Source: Clostridiales bacterium CCNA10
GTDB lineage: Bacteria; Bacillota; Clostridia; Oscillospirales; Oscillospiraceae
NCBI GenBank assembly: GCA_003573975.1
Contig: AP018533.1
Location: 2,914,319 to 2,978,318, forward strand
DNA: 64,000 nt
Reading direction: 5' to 3'
Shown: positions 16,629 through 24,869 of the stretch, piece by piece
How the letters are laid out: every line of letters starts with the position of its first letter
Numbering within the stretch: the first letter of the stretch is position 1
Program-made: the position numbers and the translations under genes
Notes under the pieces: generated by a model
What the model was told of the DNA's origin: nothing
The model's database searches: none
Seen by the model: only the letters and a program-made list of their open reading frames with translations

Positions 16629-17816
16629 ATGGATTATGTGATTTTTCGGGACATTGCGGTCGTCCTGATCGCCGGAAAATATATGGGACTTCTGGCCCGC
16701 AGGTGGAAAGCCCCTCAGGTGGCCGGGGAGATCCTGGCCGGCCTGCTCATCGGCCCCTGTCTGCTGGGCCTGGTGCAGCCCTCAGATTTTCTGACGCAGA
16801 TGGCCGAGCTTGGCGTTGTTCTGCTGATGTTCAGCGCGGGGCTGGACTCCGACATCGACGAGATCATCAAAAGCGGCCCTATCGCCCTGCTGGTGGCTAT
16901 GTGTGGGGTACTGCTGCCCCTTGCGGCAGGTACAGCTCTGTACATCACCTTCTATGGATTTGACGGCTTCGGCTCCGACTCGTTTTACCATGCACTGTTC
17001 ATGGGCTGCATCCTGACCGCCACCTCGGTATCCATCACCGTCCAGGCCCTACGGGAATTGGGACATCTCAAAACACGGGTGGGGACCACCATCCTCTCTG
17101 CCGCCATTATCGATGATGTGCTGGGCATCATCGTTCTGACGGTGATCACCGGCTTTAAGGATGCATCCGCCTCTCCGGTCAAGGTACTGGCAGATACAGG
17201 GCTGTTTTTCTTCTTCTCCGGGGTGATTGGCTATCTGGTGTACCAGGTCTTTGAACGTATGAGCCTCCGCCACCCCAGGACTAAGCGGCTGACAGTGCTC
17301 GGCCTGGCCTTCTGTTTCCTCATGTCCTATCTGGCGGAGGAGTTCTTCGGGATCGCCGACATCACCGGCGCCTATGTGGCCGGTCTGGTCCTGTCCAATC
17401 TGCGGGATTCCCACGACATCGAGCGCCGGCTGGACGTCAACTCCTATACCCTGTTCGGCCCCCTGTTCTTCGCGTCGGTGGGCATCAGCACGGACATCAG
17501 CGCCTTTGATACCTCTATCCTGGCCTTCTCTCTGGCGTTCCTGGTGGTGGGGCTGCTCTCCAAGATCGTGGGGTGCGGCCTGATGGCCTGGATCTGCCGT
17601 TTCAAGAAGGAGGACGCCCTGAAGATCGGCGTGGGGATGATGAACCGGGGCGAGGTAGCTCTCATCGTCTCTCAAAAGGGGCTGGCCGTGGGCCTGATGA
17701 ACGCGGCCTATTTCCCAGCGGTTATCCTGCTGATCATTGTGTCCGCCGTCGTAACCCCCATCGCCCTGAAGGTGCTGTACTCCGCCTATCCCGACGCCCC
17801 CGCTAAGGCCGCATAG
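16629..17816 (+). CDS. cation/proton antiporter (CPA2, Kef-like membrane part)
   Basis: A 395-aa protein with about 12 membrane segments, matching the sodium/hydrogen exchanger domain of CPA2 proteins. The early LAGLLIGP motif, the FSAGLDSD segment and the paired acidic residues AAIIDDVLGII (Asp162-Asp163) fit an electrogenic exchanger. It lacks the C-terminal TrkA-N/RCK domain of KefB/KefC, so it is a short NapA- or YjbQ-like version that moves Na+ or K+ against H+. The start has an AAGGTGGGA site and a good promoter. Confidence 0.9.
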   Translation: MDYVIFRDIAVVLIAGKYMGLLARRWKAPQVAGEILAGLLIGPCLLGLVQPSDFLTQMAELGVVLLMFSAGLDSDIDEIIKSGPIALLVAMCGVLLPLAAGTALYITFYGFDGFGSDSFYHALFMGCILTATSVSITVQALRELGHLKTRVGTTILSAAIIDDVLGIIVLTVITGFKDASASPVKVLADTGLFFFFSGVIGYLVYQVFERMSLRHPRTKRLTVLGLAFCFLMSYLAEEFFGIADITGAYVAGLVLSNLRDSHDIERRLDVNSYTLFGPLFFASVGISTDISAFDTSILAFSLAFLVVGLLSKIVGCGLMAWICRFKKEDALKIGVGMMNRGEVALIVSQKGLAVGLMNAAYFPAVILLIIVSAVVTPIALKVLYSAYPDAPAKAA

Positions 17817-17826
17817 AATGAAAATG

Positions 17827-17858
17827 CGCCGCCCCGTACCACTGGTACAGGGCGGCGC
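17827..17858. terminator. bidirectional terminator between antiporter and trmB
   Basis: GCGCCGCCC (17827-17835) pairs perfectly with GGGCGGCGC (17850-17858), and the loop itself can fold (GTACC/GGTAC). It lies between two convergent genes. Confidence 0.7.
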
Positions 17859-17876
17859 TGCCGTGATTTTATGTCC

Positions 17877-18602
17877 TCAACCTTCTGACGGCTCCTCTTC
17901 CGAGGATCCCAGCGCCGCACGGGCGTCCGGGCCGGGAACGGGAAGATACTCCGGCTCCGGGTCCATGGTCTCCTTCGTCCCCACACAGCGGTTGATCTTG
18001 GTGCCGAGATTGTGGAATTTTTCCTCATAGTCGGTCATCACGCCCCGGATCCCATTGGCGTGGAGATCCCGGGTGACCTCAGAGAGCGCATAGCCCGCCT
18101 TGGGGAACTGGAACAGGGAATATTCAAACAGGTCCCGGTTATCCGTCTTAAAGTGGATCTGTCCGCCGGTACAGAGCACCCCGCGGTATAGGACCAAAAA
18201 GTTCTGGTGGGTCAGCCGCCGCCGGGCGTGGCGGTTGGAGGGCCAGGGGTCGCAGAAGTTGATAAACAGGCGGTCGACCTCGTCCGGGGCGAAGTACTCC
18301 CGCAGCCTGGCCGCGTCACCATCCACAAAAAACACATTGGTCAGGCTCCGCTGAGCGCAGCGCTCCATGGCCACGATCATGGCGTCCGGCACCCGCTCCA
18401 CCGCCAGATAGAGCACATTGGGATTCTGCGCCGCGGTCTCCGCTGTGAAGCGGCCTTTACCGCACCCCAACTCCAGCCAGATCTGCTCCGCATCCGGCTT
18501 CAGTTCCCGCCAGTGCCCGCGCTGCTCCTCCGGTGCCTGGATCAAGAAGCGGGCGCAGCGCTCCATCCGCGGGACCAGATTGGGCTTTTTTCTCATGCGC
18601 AT
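17877..18602 (-). CDS. trmB: tRNA (guanine-N7-)-methyltransferase
   Basis: A 241-aa class I SAM-dependent methyltransferase that makes m7G46 in tRNA. The SAM loop LELGCGKGRF lies near residue 48, and the family motif FCDPWPSNRHARRRL is present, followed by GGQIHFKTDN. I use the ATG at 18602, which has AGAGGT upstream; a GTG three codons earlier is possible. The C-terminus carries about 25 extra residues (PEYLPVPGPD...) beyond the usual end. It is a housekeeping gene marking the chromosome side of the island junction. Confidence 0.93.
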   Translation of the reverse strand: MRMRKKPNLVPRMERCARFLIQAPEEQRGHWRELKPDAEQIWLELGCGKGRFTAETAAQNPNVLYLAVERVPDAMIVAMERCAQRSLTNVFFVDGDAARLREYFAPDEVDRLFINFCDPWPSNRHARRRLTHQNFLVLYRGVLCTGGQIHFKTDNRDLFEYSLFQFPKAGYALSEVTRDLHANGIRGVMTDYEEKFHNLGTKINRCVGTKETMDPEPEYLPVPGPDARAALGSSEEEPSEG

Positions 18603-18770
18603 AATTGTCACCTCTCAGATTTGTTCCAGAAATATTTTAACATAGACAATCCACCTCTTGCAATCTTTTTCAAAATATACTATACTGAGTGAGTCCAGTA
18701 CAGAAGAAGCCTGTCCTGATATGCTGTGGGCTCTCTTCCCTGACAAACCGTGCTGGGTAATCTAAGAAAT

Positions 18771-18810
18771 CCGGGTGTAGCGCAGTCGGTAGCGCGCTTG
18801 CTTTGGGAGA
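18771..18810 (+). pseudogene. 5' half of a tRNA-Pro gene
   Basis: CCGGGTGTAGCGCAGTCGGT and the following bases match the intact tRNA-Pro genes at 19024 and 41359 up to the anticodon loop (TTTGGGA), then switch to unrelated sequence. It is a scar left by recombination within the tRNA gene. Confidence 0.75.
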
Positions 18811-18880
18811 ATACGCCCAGGCCACCCCACAACCTCATATCCGGGTGTAGCGCAGTTGGTAGCGCGCCTGCTTTGGGAGC
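18802..18880 (+). repeat. left copy of a 79-bp direct repeat (attachment-site-like)
   Basis: This stretch, from the anticodon loop of the first tRNA fragment through a 30-bp spacer into the second, is repeated at 41320-41398 with three differences. The two copies bracket 22.4 kb that includes integrases and a relaxase, as expected of attL/attR of an element targeting tRNA-Pro. Confidence 0.7.
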
Positions 18881-18914
18881 GTGAGGCCGGAGTTCGAGCC
18901 GCACTTCTCCAAAA
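18841..18914 (+). pseudogene. degenerate tRNA-Pro copy
   Basis: The 5' half matches tRNA-Pro, but the anticodon stem (CCTGC with GCGTG) no longer pairs well and the 3' end (CACTTCTCCA) does not pair with the CCGGGTG acceptor strand. A foreign 3' half seems to have replaced the original. Confidence 0.7.
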
Positions 18915-18985
18915 TCCCGGAAAGCTCTGGGACGCTAAGGCCGACGGAGTTTTACCCCTCGCCGGGAACTGGTCAAAAACCGGCG

Positions 18986-19007
18986 TTGACCCCATATTTG
19001 ACCACAG
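18986..19007 (+). repeat. 22-bp repeat next to tRNA-Pro, left copy
   Basis: TTGACCCCATATTTGACC plus four bases, 16 bases before the intact tRNA-Pro. An identical copy lies at 41185-41206, also upstream of a tRNA-Pro. An inverted partial match (ATATGGGGTCA) occurs at 19307-19317. It may be an integrase arm-binding or end sequence of an inserted element. Confidence 0.6.
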
Positions 19008-19023
19008 TTGGAAAACTTCATAA

Positions 19024-19099
19024 CCGGGTGTAGCGCAGTTGGTAGCGCGCTTGCTTTGGGAGCAAGATGCCGGGAGTTCGAGTCTCCCCACTCGGACCA
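19024..19099 (+). tRNA. tRNA-Pro (anticodon TGG)
   Basis: 76 nt with encoded CCA. Acceptor CCGGGTG/CACTCGG, D stem GCGC/GCGC, anticodon stem CTTGC/GCAAG with loop TTTGGGA, and T stem GGGAG/CTCCC all pair. A terminator follows immediately. It differs from the copy at 41359 in the anticodon and T stems by compensated changes, so both look functional. Confidence 0.93.
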
Positions 19100-19100
19100 A

Positions 19101-19135
19101 AAATCGCCTCAAAACTGATGTTTTGAGGCGATTTT
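19101..19135 (+). terminator. terminator after tRNA-Pro
   Basis: AAATCGCCTCAAAA pairs with TTTTGAGGCGATTTT around a CTGATG loop, starting directly after the CCA end. Confidence 0.85.
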
Positions 19136-19410
19136 CATAACTTTTTTAACAATAATTTGTTTGGCGTTTTGCATAAATGAAACCTCAAATGTGGTCAACA
19201 CACTTTTGGGGATTTATTTTGAATTTTCGTTGTGAACATAGTTTTTTGCCCGTCTCCGCCACAATTCGTTCCGAAAAGAGGCAAAGGCAACCTGCACAAT
19301 TTTTGAAATATGGGGTCATGACCACCCATTCGCGGCCGCCGTACACGGCCGCAGCTTTATCTTTGAATCTTGCGTCGCAAAATCTGATAGGCCCATCGCG
19401 CTTCCCGGCC

Positions 19411-19439
19411 TTGTCCCTCTCAGCGGAGCCGTGTATAAT
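19411..19439 (+). promoter_or_regulatory. sigma-A type promoter of the SGNH gene
   Basis: TTGTCC (19411-19416), 17-bp spacer, TATAAT (19434-19439). The gap 19136-19410 shows only a small hairpin (GCGGCCG/CGGCCGC near 19332-19352) and no gene. Confidence 0.7.
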
Positions 19440-19481
19440 GGCAGTTGGAAGCAGTGAAAGAAACGAGTAAGGAGCAGCGCC

Positions 19482-20054
19482 ATGCGGATCCTCATGCTGG
19501 GCAACAGCTTTACGTTTACCAACAATATGCCTCAGATGCTGGCTGACTTGACCGGGGCGGAGGTGGCCCACCACACCCGGGGCGGGGCGCGGCTGTCGGA
19601 ACAGCTGAACCCCAACACCAGGCTGGGCAGTCAGACCCAGGCAGCGCTTCAAAAGGAGAAGTGGGACTATGTGGTGCTCCAGGAGATGAGCCACGGCCCT
19701 ATCACCGCTCCCAAGAGCTTCTTTTCCAGCGTAGAGCAACTCTGCCGGCAGATCCTGGCAAACGGAGCGGTCCCAATTTTGTTTGCTACCTGGGCCTATC
19801 AGAGGGGCGGAGCCAAGCTGACGGATAAGGGCTGGGACTACGACGAGATGGCCCAAAAGCTGTCCGAGGCCTACCACAAAGCGGCACAGGAAAATAACGC
19901 CCTGATCGCCGATGTGGGCTGGCGGTTTTACGAGTGGTCCGCTCCCCAGACCCTTTATGCCGCCGACGGCGTCCATCCCAGTGAGCTGGGTTCTCACATC
20001 GCGGCGGAGACCATTGCGGCAGTGATCCGGCAGCGGGAGGAGAGGGTGCAATGA
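19482..20054 (+). CDS. SGNH/GDSL-type hydrolase
   Basis: A 190-aa cytoplasmic protein with the SGNH blocks in order: MLGNSFT with the catalytic Ser9, RGGARL (Gly), QEMSHGP, and DGVHPS with the Asp-His pair near residue 165. Such enzymes are esterases or acetyl-hydrolases; the substrate is unknown. TAAGGAG precedes the ATG. The stop overlaps the start of the next gene by four bases (ATGA), so it is co-transcribed with an alpha/beta hydrolase. Confidence 0.87.
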   Translation: MRILMLGNSFTFTNNMPQMLADLTGAEVAHHTRGGARLSEQLNPNTRLGSQTQAALQKEKWDYVVLQEMSHGPITAPKSFFSSVEQLCRQILANGAVPILFATWAYQRGGAKLTDKGWDYDEMAQKLSEAYHKAAQENNALIADVGWRFYEWSAPQTLYAADGVHPSELGSHIAAETIAAVIRQREERVQ

Positions 20055-20773
20055 AGGCAGAGACAAAACCCCGCCGCAAAAAGTGGAAGATAGCCGTCGG
20101 CATTTTGCTGGTGGCTCTGGTTCTGGTGGCGGGCGGCTTTTTCTGGTATGTGTCCGACTACTACCGGGCGGAGGACGTGGCCCTGGAGGTACTGGCAAGC
20201 GGAAATCATCTGGAGGTCCGGGATGATCTGACCATCCTCTCCCCATCCTATCCCACGGACACCGCGATCATCTTCTACCCCGGGGCCAAGGTGGAGGCTG
20301 CCGCCTATCTGCCCCTGCTGGACCAGCTCCGGCAGACCGGCCTCACTTGTGTCCTGGTGGAGATGCCCTTCCACCTGGCCATCTTTGATGTGAACGCAGC
20401 GGAAGACGTGATGGCCCAGTTCCCGGACATCCAGCACTGGTACATCGCCGGTCACTCCATGGGCGGGGCCATGGCCTCCCAGTTTGCTTCAGAGCACCCG
20501 GACGAGGTGGACGGCATGATTTTGCTGGGAGCCTACCTCTACAGCGACTATCCGCCCGCCGACACCCTCACCGTCTATGGCTCCCTGAACCAGAGCGTGG
20601 AGGACAAGATCGACTACACAGAGAACGTGGTGGAAATTGAGGGCGGCAACCACGCCCAGTTCGGCAACTACGGGCCGCAGAAAGGAGATCTGCCCGCCAC
20701 GATCTCGGCGGAGGAACAACAGGCCCAGACGGTGGAGGCTATCTCGGATTTTATTGCCCAACGCCAGAAGTGA
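20051..20773 (+). CDS. membrane-anchored alpha/beta hydrolase
   Basis: A 240-aa protein with a basic N-terminus and one membrane segment (residues 13-33, WKIAVGILLVALVLVAGGFF), then an extracytoplasmic alpha/beta-hydrolase domain. The nucleophile elbow GHSMGG places Ser136, and EGGNHAQFG near residue 200 supplies the catalytic His. This is a dienelactone-hydrolase/lipase-like branch. It overlaps the SGNH gene by four bases and is likely a surface esterase working with it. After its stop, the scrap GDITLGDKFDSDSLYAEED (20800-20860) looks like the end of a lost gene. Confidence 0.85.
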   Translation: MKAETKPRRKKWKIAVGILLVALVLVAGGFFWYVSDYYRAEDVALEVLASGNHLEVRDDLTILSPSYPTDTAIIFYPGAKVEAAAYLPLLDQLRQTGLTCVLVEMPFHLAIFDVNAAEDVMAQFPDIQHWYIAGHSMGGAMASQFASEHPDEVDGMILLGAYLYSDYPPADTLTVYGSLNQSVEDKIDYTENVVEIEGGNHAQFGNYGPQKGDLPATISAEEQQAQTVEAISDFIAQRQK

Positions 20774-20865
20774 AAGAGTTTCCTTCAAAAAAGGTAATTT
20801 CATGGCGATATCACCCTGGGCGACAAGTTTGACTCTGATAGTTTATACGCGGAGGAAGATATAAA

Positions 20866-21717
20866 ATGGCGATTTTTTATTTCTCAGACGTATTAAGAAA
20901 AGTAGGGCTGGATCCCTCAAAAGTTAAATTAATTCGTCATGCACTGACAGATCGTGGATTTCGAGAGTGTTATAAAGCAAATGTGGTATATGAATATACC
21001 TGTCATCAGAAATCTGGATTCAGCAAAGGGTACGATTATTGGGTGACCTTTATAAGCGACCAGGGGACTCTCTGTAAGCTGGATTCCTGCTATAAAGTAG
21101 GTGCTGCTGTTCCGGATACGCCCGATATGATCCCGAAGGGTATCCCGGAAATTGAGGCCAGAAAATTCCAGGGCAAGAACGCATATTTTCATCTCGAACC
21201 CCTCGATTTGCTGAAAGAATATGAGGGCAGACTGATCATCGATTGGGGGAAGTCTGCGCGCATGTGGCATCAGAAGGGAACGACCGAAAAGCCTGTTGTG
21301 GCAATTCAGGCAGATGAAAAGAAAGTCTTTTCCGGCTTTGAAAATCTGATCCTTACATATGATGAACTGAAGGAAATCGTTGAAAATCCAACTGTTTATG
21401 AGGCGTGGCACACAGCGCTGTCCTCCGTCAACGCCATTTATCTCATCGTTGACCGGGAGACGGGAAAGCAGTATGTGGGATCGGCTTATGGAAAAGATGG
21501 ACTGCTGGGGCGGTGGGCCTGCTATGTGGATTCCCTGCACGGCAATAATAAGCTGATGAAGGAACTGATTTGCGCCTACCCCGAACGTTGCCACAATTTC
21601 CAGTTCTCCATTTTGCAGATATTGCCCAAAACTGTGACAGATTATGAGGTCATCAGGACAGAGAGCCTATATAAAAGGAAATTGCTCACGATCCCTTTTG
21701 GAATGAACGACAATTGA
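20866..21717 (+). CDS. GIY-YIG nuclease family protein
   Basis: A 283-aa protein. Residues 1-175 form an uncharacterised N-terminal domain. The C-terminal part is a GIY-YIG domain: AIYLIVDRETGKQYVGSA gives the two signature strands, the Arg of GRWACYV and the Glu of RTESLYKRKL are in the expected catalytic places. GGAGGAAG precedes the ATG. Codon use is AT-richer than in the hydrolases before it, which suggests transfer. It pairs with a second GIY-YIG-type gene 18 bases downstream; their joint task is unknown. Confidence 0.85.
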   Translation: MAIFYFSDVLRKVGLDPSKVKLIRHALTDRGFRECYKANVVYEYTCHQKSGFSKGYDYWVTFISDQGTLCKLDSCYKVGAAVPDTPDMIPKGIPEIEARKFQGKNAYFHLEPLDLLKEYEGRLIIDWGKSARMWHQKGTTEKPVVAIQADEKKVFSGFENLILTYDELKEIVENPTVYEAWHTALSSVNAIYLIVDRETGKQYVGSAYGKDGLLGRWACYVDSLHGNNKLMKELICAYPERCHNFQFSILQILPKTVTDYEVIRTESLYKRKLLTIPFGMNDN

Positions 21718-21735
21718 ATATCGGGAGATGCGTCT

Positions 21736-22578
21736 ATGACAGAAGATTTGTTTTTAGACTGGGCCATCAAATTGCTGGAGCAAATCGAAACCGCTGAGGA
21801 AAAGAAACTTTGGTGCCGCCGTTATTCTGTGTATTCCCGTAGTTCTGGGCAGGAAACACTCACTCGCGATTTACATGATTTTGTAGACAGAACCTACCAG
21901 ACAGGATTGGTGATCCAGAATTATCACGAGGTGATCCAAAAGTGGGGCCTCGAGGAGCGGAATGTTACGATTGCCCCTCCGGGATGGCTGGAGACGCAGC
22001 CCTATTTGTGTGTATTGGCCTGTATCGCATGGCATTTCCGCAGAGACCATTTTTGCGAGGGTTCCCTGATCAGTCAAAGCATCGCGGAAGGAGTCCTTTT
22101 GCGTCTGTTTCGCCGGCTCAAAGCACTCTGTCCCACAGCGGCTCCCGCCGTTACACTACAAGAACTCTGTTGCAACGATTGTCATTCTGTCCCTGAGATG
22201 CCAGGAGTCTATTGGGTATTTGCGCCTGAGGGAATTCCAATCCGTTTCTTGGAACAGGAGTACCGCCCTAAGGCTAAAATCTATCCTGCGAAAAAGCTTC
22301 AGGAGAAATATGAGGGATGTGCCGACCAAAGTATCCTGTATATTGGAAAAGCGGAAGGAAAGCGTGGACTGCGGCAGAGGCTAAAACAGTACATGGACTA
22401 TGGACGGGGAAACGGAAATATCCATGCGGGCGGACGGGCCGTCTGGCAGATCTCGGACTGCGGACTTTTGCTGCTTGCTTACGAAGCCTGTGAAAACGCA
22501 GGAGAAAGGGAACGACAATTGCTGCAGGAATACCGAGAGAAAAACGGCTCCTATCCACTGGCCAACTGGCGGGGTTGA
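21736..22578 (+). CDS. DUF6508-like plus GIY-YIG-like protein
   Basis: A 280-aa protein. Residues 1-140 resemble DUF6508 (IAWHFRRDHFCEGSLISQSI, then LLRLFRRLKAL). Residues 150-280 have GIY-YIG character: PGVYWVFAPEG, SILYIGKAEGKRGLRQRLKQ, and a late Glu in AGERERQLLQEYR. The start has a GGGAGATG site. It is probably co-transcribed with the gene before it. Two neighbouring GIY-YIG proteins are unusual; a nuclease role in element biology or defence is inferred. Confidence 0.75.
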   Translation: MTEDLFLDWAIKLLEQIETAEEKKLWCRRYSVYSRSSGQETLTRDLHDFVDRTYQTGLVIQNYHEVIQKWGLEERNVTIAPPGWLETQPYLCVLACIAWHFRRDHFCEGSLISQSIAEGVLLRLFRRLKALCPTAAPAVTLQELCCNDCHSVPEMPGVYWVFAPEGIPIRFLEQEYRPKAKIYPAKKLQEKYEGCADQSILYIGKAEGKRGLRQRLKQYMDYGRGNGNIHAGGRAVWQISDCGLLLLAYEACENAGERERQLLQEYREKNGSYPLANWRG

Positions 22579-22606
22579 GAGAGGAAAAGTAAGAAGTGAC
22601 CTTGAG

Positions 22607-22645
22607 AAAAGAGGTTGGTATCACATTGTGATACCAACCTCTTTT
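22607..22645. terminator. bidirectional terminator
   Basis: AAAAGAGGTTGGTATCAC pairs perfectly with GTGATACCAACCTCTTTT around three bases. It lies between the plus-strand GIY-YIG pair and a minus-strand gene. Confidence 0.88.
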
Positions 22646-22672
22646 GAGCATTTGGAAGCCTTGATATGTCTT

Positions 22673-23158
22673 TTAAAACCCTGACAGGTCCACGCCCAGG
22701 AGGACGAGGGCAAGGCCGGCCAGGATCCAGGGCAGCAAGATGACCGGAAACAGGAGAATCGCCTTGTGGTTTTCGTAGTGGTACTCCTCGCAGGAAAACA
22801 GCTTGTCAGGATCATCGACATAATAGAGATACAGGTACAGGGGCGGTGTCGATGGATGCTTGAAATAGGCGGTATACTGCCGCTCCTTGCCGTCGATTGT
22901 GTAACGGTAGGCGGCGTGCCAGTTGTAGCGGGATACCTCGCCGGTGGGGTGCTTGTCCGCCAGAGCCGCTTTGATGACGTGGTCCCTGCTCTTTGCGATG
23001 TCCCGTTTCCGCTCCCAGCTAACGCCGTGGGACACCTTTTTGTAGAGTGGCACCGCAACGGCATAGCCGCCGATCAGAATTGCAAATACGACCGCCCATT
23101 TGAGCCAGTTGATGGGGTCATCGGTAAACATCGTGATGAGAGCCTCTTGGATACTCAA
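22673..23158 (-). CDS. uncharacterised membrane protein (DUF3592-like)
   Basis: About 161 aa with a membrane segment near each end (LKWAVVFAILIGGYAVAV and ILLFPVILLPWILAGLALVL). Between them lies a soluble beta-rich part (YNWHAAYRYTIDGKERQYTA) that recalls DUF3592. I prefer the TTG at 23158, which has GGAGG eight bases upstream; the ATG at 23173 overlaps that site. Function unknown. Confidence 0.6.
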   Translation of the reverse strand: MSIQEALITMFTDDPINWLKWAVVFAILIGGYAVAVPLYKKVSHGVSWERKRDIAKSRDHVIKAALADKHPTGEVSRYNWHAAYRYTIDGKERQYTAYFKHPSTPPLYLYLYYVDDPDKLFSCEEYHYENHKAILLFPVILLPWILAGLALVLLGVDLSGF

Positions 23159-23288
23159 TTTCAGCACCTCCATGGCAATTGCCGGTACTTCTCTTATCCA
23201 TCATACGATATTTGGCGGCGCTCCGCAAGGCAGAATGATACTTTTGATGATGCATTATAAAATTTGATAGGATAGGCAGGCCGTCTTT

Positions 23289-24869
23289 TTACGCCGCCCG
23301 CCCCAGCATTCCCCGCATCATCTCATACCACTTGGCCGCCGTGTGCCTCGTCACCCCGGCGCCTCGGGCGATGGCCCGGTAGCTGGTCACGTCGGGGTGG
23401 AATTTCATGTACATCCAGATCTTCTTCTGTGTCTTGGTGAGCTTGTCCGGCGGAGTGATGCCCCGTGCCTGGTCCCGCAGGGCCTGCCGCTCCGCGTTCA
23501 TCTGCTGAATCAGCACCTTCAGCTTCGCCTCGCACTCCTCCCGGGTGTGGGTGTAGACGCATTTGGAGTGCTTTGTGCCGTCCGGCCAGGTGGGGGAGTA
23601 GCGCCCCTCAAACAGGTGGTCATTGATTTGAGAGATGCACCCGGTGCCGGGCTTCCGGGTCTTTCTCAGCACCGGCTGGAAGTCTTCGACTGAACCCTGC
23701 TCTGCCTGCTCAGGGCTCCCCAACACCTCGTTGCCCAGCCCCCGGTCGATCTTGGCCGCCGCCTCGGTCTGCATATCCCCGGTGACATGGGTGTAGATGT
23801 CCAGGGTGGTGGCCGCCGACACATGGCCCAGCATGGCGGAGAGGGTCTTCACATCCATGCCGTTCTCCAGCGACAGGGTGGCAAAGGTATGGCGTAAATC
23901 GTGAAATCTGATTCTCTTACACCCGGCCCGCTCCAGAATGATCTGGAGCCGCCGGCGCACCGCCCCTGGCGTCATGGGCATATCCTCTTTGACCGGCGAG
24001 GGGAACATCCACCGGGAGTCCACCGTCTCCCGATACGCCCGCAGCACCTCCACCACGCCGGGCGGCAGAACCAGCCTGCGGATGGAGGCGCGGGTCTTCG
24101 GGACGCTCACCTGGAGCTGTCCCTTCACCTCGTAGACCTGCTTGTTCACGGTCAGTGTCCCGGTCTTGAAGTCCAGGTCGTCCCACTGGAGGGCCAGCAG
24201 TTCGCCCCGCCGCAGGCCGGTACATAAGTCCAGAAGGAACAACTCAAAGTATCCCTCCGCCTGGGCCTGGATGAGGAACCGCTGGAGCTCCTCCGAAGAC
24301 AGCACCTGCATCTCCCGGCCCCGCTTGGGCGGCAGCTTGCAGCCCACCGCCGGGTTGGTGCGGATCAGTTCCTCCTGCACCGCCTTCTCCAGCGCGGACC
24401 GGCAGGCGGCGTGGAGGCCGCGCACCATGGAGTCGGACAGCCCCTTGCCGAACTGTTCCGTGCGGATGAGCCGCCCACCCATTTTCATCCGAGCATAGAA
24501 CTGCTGGAGGTCCTTTTGGGCCAGCTGGTTCAGGGGGATCTTCCCCAGTTCTGGGATGATGTGCTGATAGATCTTCGCCTCGTAGTTGGCCTGGGTGGTG
24601 GGGCGGATCTGAGGCTTGACGTAGTTCTGATACCAGAAGTCCAGCCACTCCCCGAAGGGCATCTCCGAACAAACTTTCTCTGTTCGGGAGCCTGTCACCG
24701 TCTCCCGGAGCTGCTTCAGCTTTTCCTGGCACTCCCGTTTCGTCTTAGCCAGGACGTTCTTTGTCCTGGGCAGGCCCTTCTCGTCGTAGCCGATGACCAC
24801 CCGTCCCTCCCAGCGGCCGTCCTTGCGCTGGCGGACGGAGCCCTCGCCCTTTTTCCGCCGCTTACCCAT
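23289..24869 (-). CDS. tyrosine recombinase with extra C-terminal HTH part
   Basis: A 526-aa integrase. An AP2-like N-terminus (GEGSVRQRKDGRWEGRVV) and a SAM-like core-binding domain precede the catalytic domain with TGLRRGELLALQW (Arg), HDLRHTFAT (His-x2-Arg) and LGHVSAATTLDIYTHV (His and Tyr). Beyond the Tyr are about 140 further residues, including a second AP2-like stretch (CISQINDHLFEGRYSP) and a helix-turn-helix (YRAIARGAGVTRHTAAKWYE), absent from ordinary integrases. ATG 24869 has AGGAGGT; it overlaps the end of the upstream recombinase, so the two are coupled. Confidence 0.93.
   Translation of the reverse strand: MGKRRKKGEGSVRQRKDGRWEGRVVIGYDEKGLPRTKNVLAKTKRECQEKLKQLRETVTGSRTEKVCSEMPFGEWLDFWYQNYVKPQIRPTTQANYEAKIYQHIIPELGKIPLNQLAQKDLQQFYARMKMGGRLIRTEQFGKGLSDSMVRGLHAACRSALEKAVQEELIRTNPAVGCKLPPKRGREMQVLSSEELQRFLIQAQAEGYFELFLLDLCTGLRRGELLALQWDDLDFKTGTLTVNKQVYEVKGQLQVSVPKTRASIRRLVLPPGVVEVLRAYRETVDSRWMFPSPVKEDMPMTPGAVRRRLQIILERAGCKRIRFHDLRHTFATLSLENGMDVKTLSAMLGHVSAATTLDIYTHVTGDMQTEAAAKIDRGLGNEVLGSPEQAEQGSVEDFQPVLRKTRKPGTGCISQINDHLFEGRYSPTWPDGTKHSKCVYTHTREECEAKLKVLIQQMNAERQALRDQARGITPPDKLTKTQKKIWMYMKFHPDVTSYRAIARGAGVTRHTAAKWYEMMRGMLGRAA

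Noticed and set aside
18986-19007. CRISPR repeat, since a 22-bp unit recurs
   Set aside because: There are only two copies 22 kb apart, no spacer array and no cas genes.
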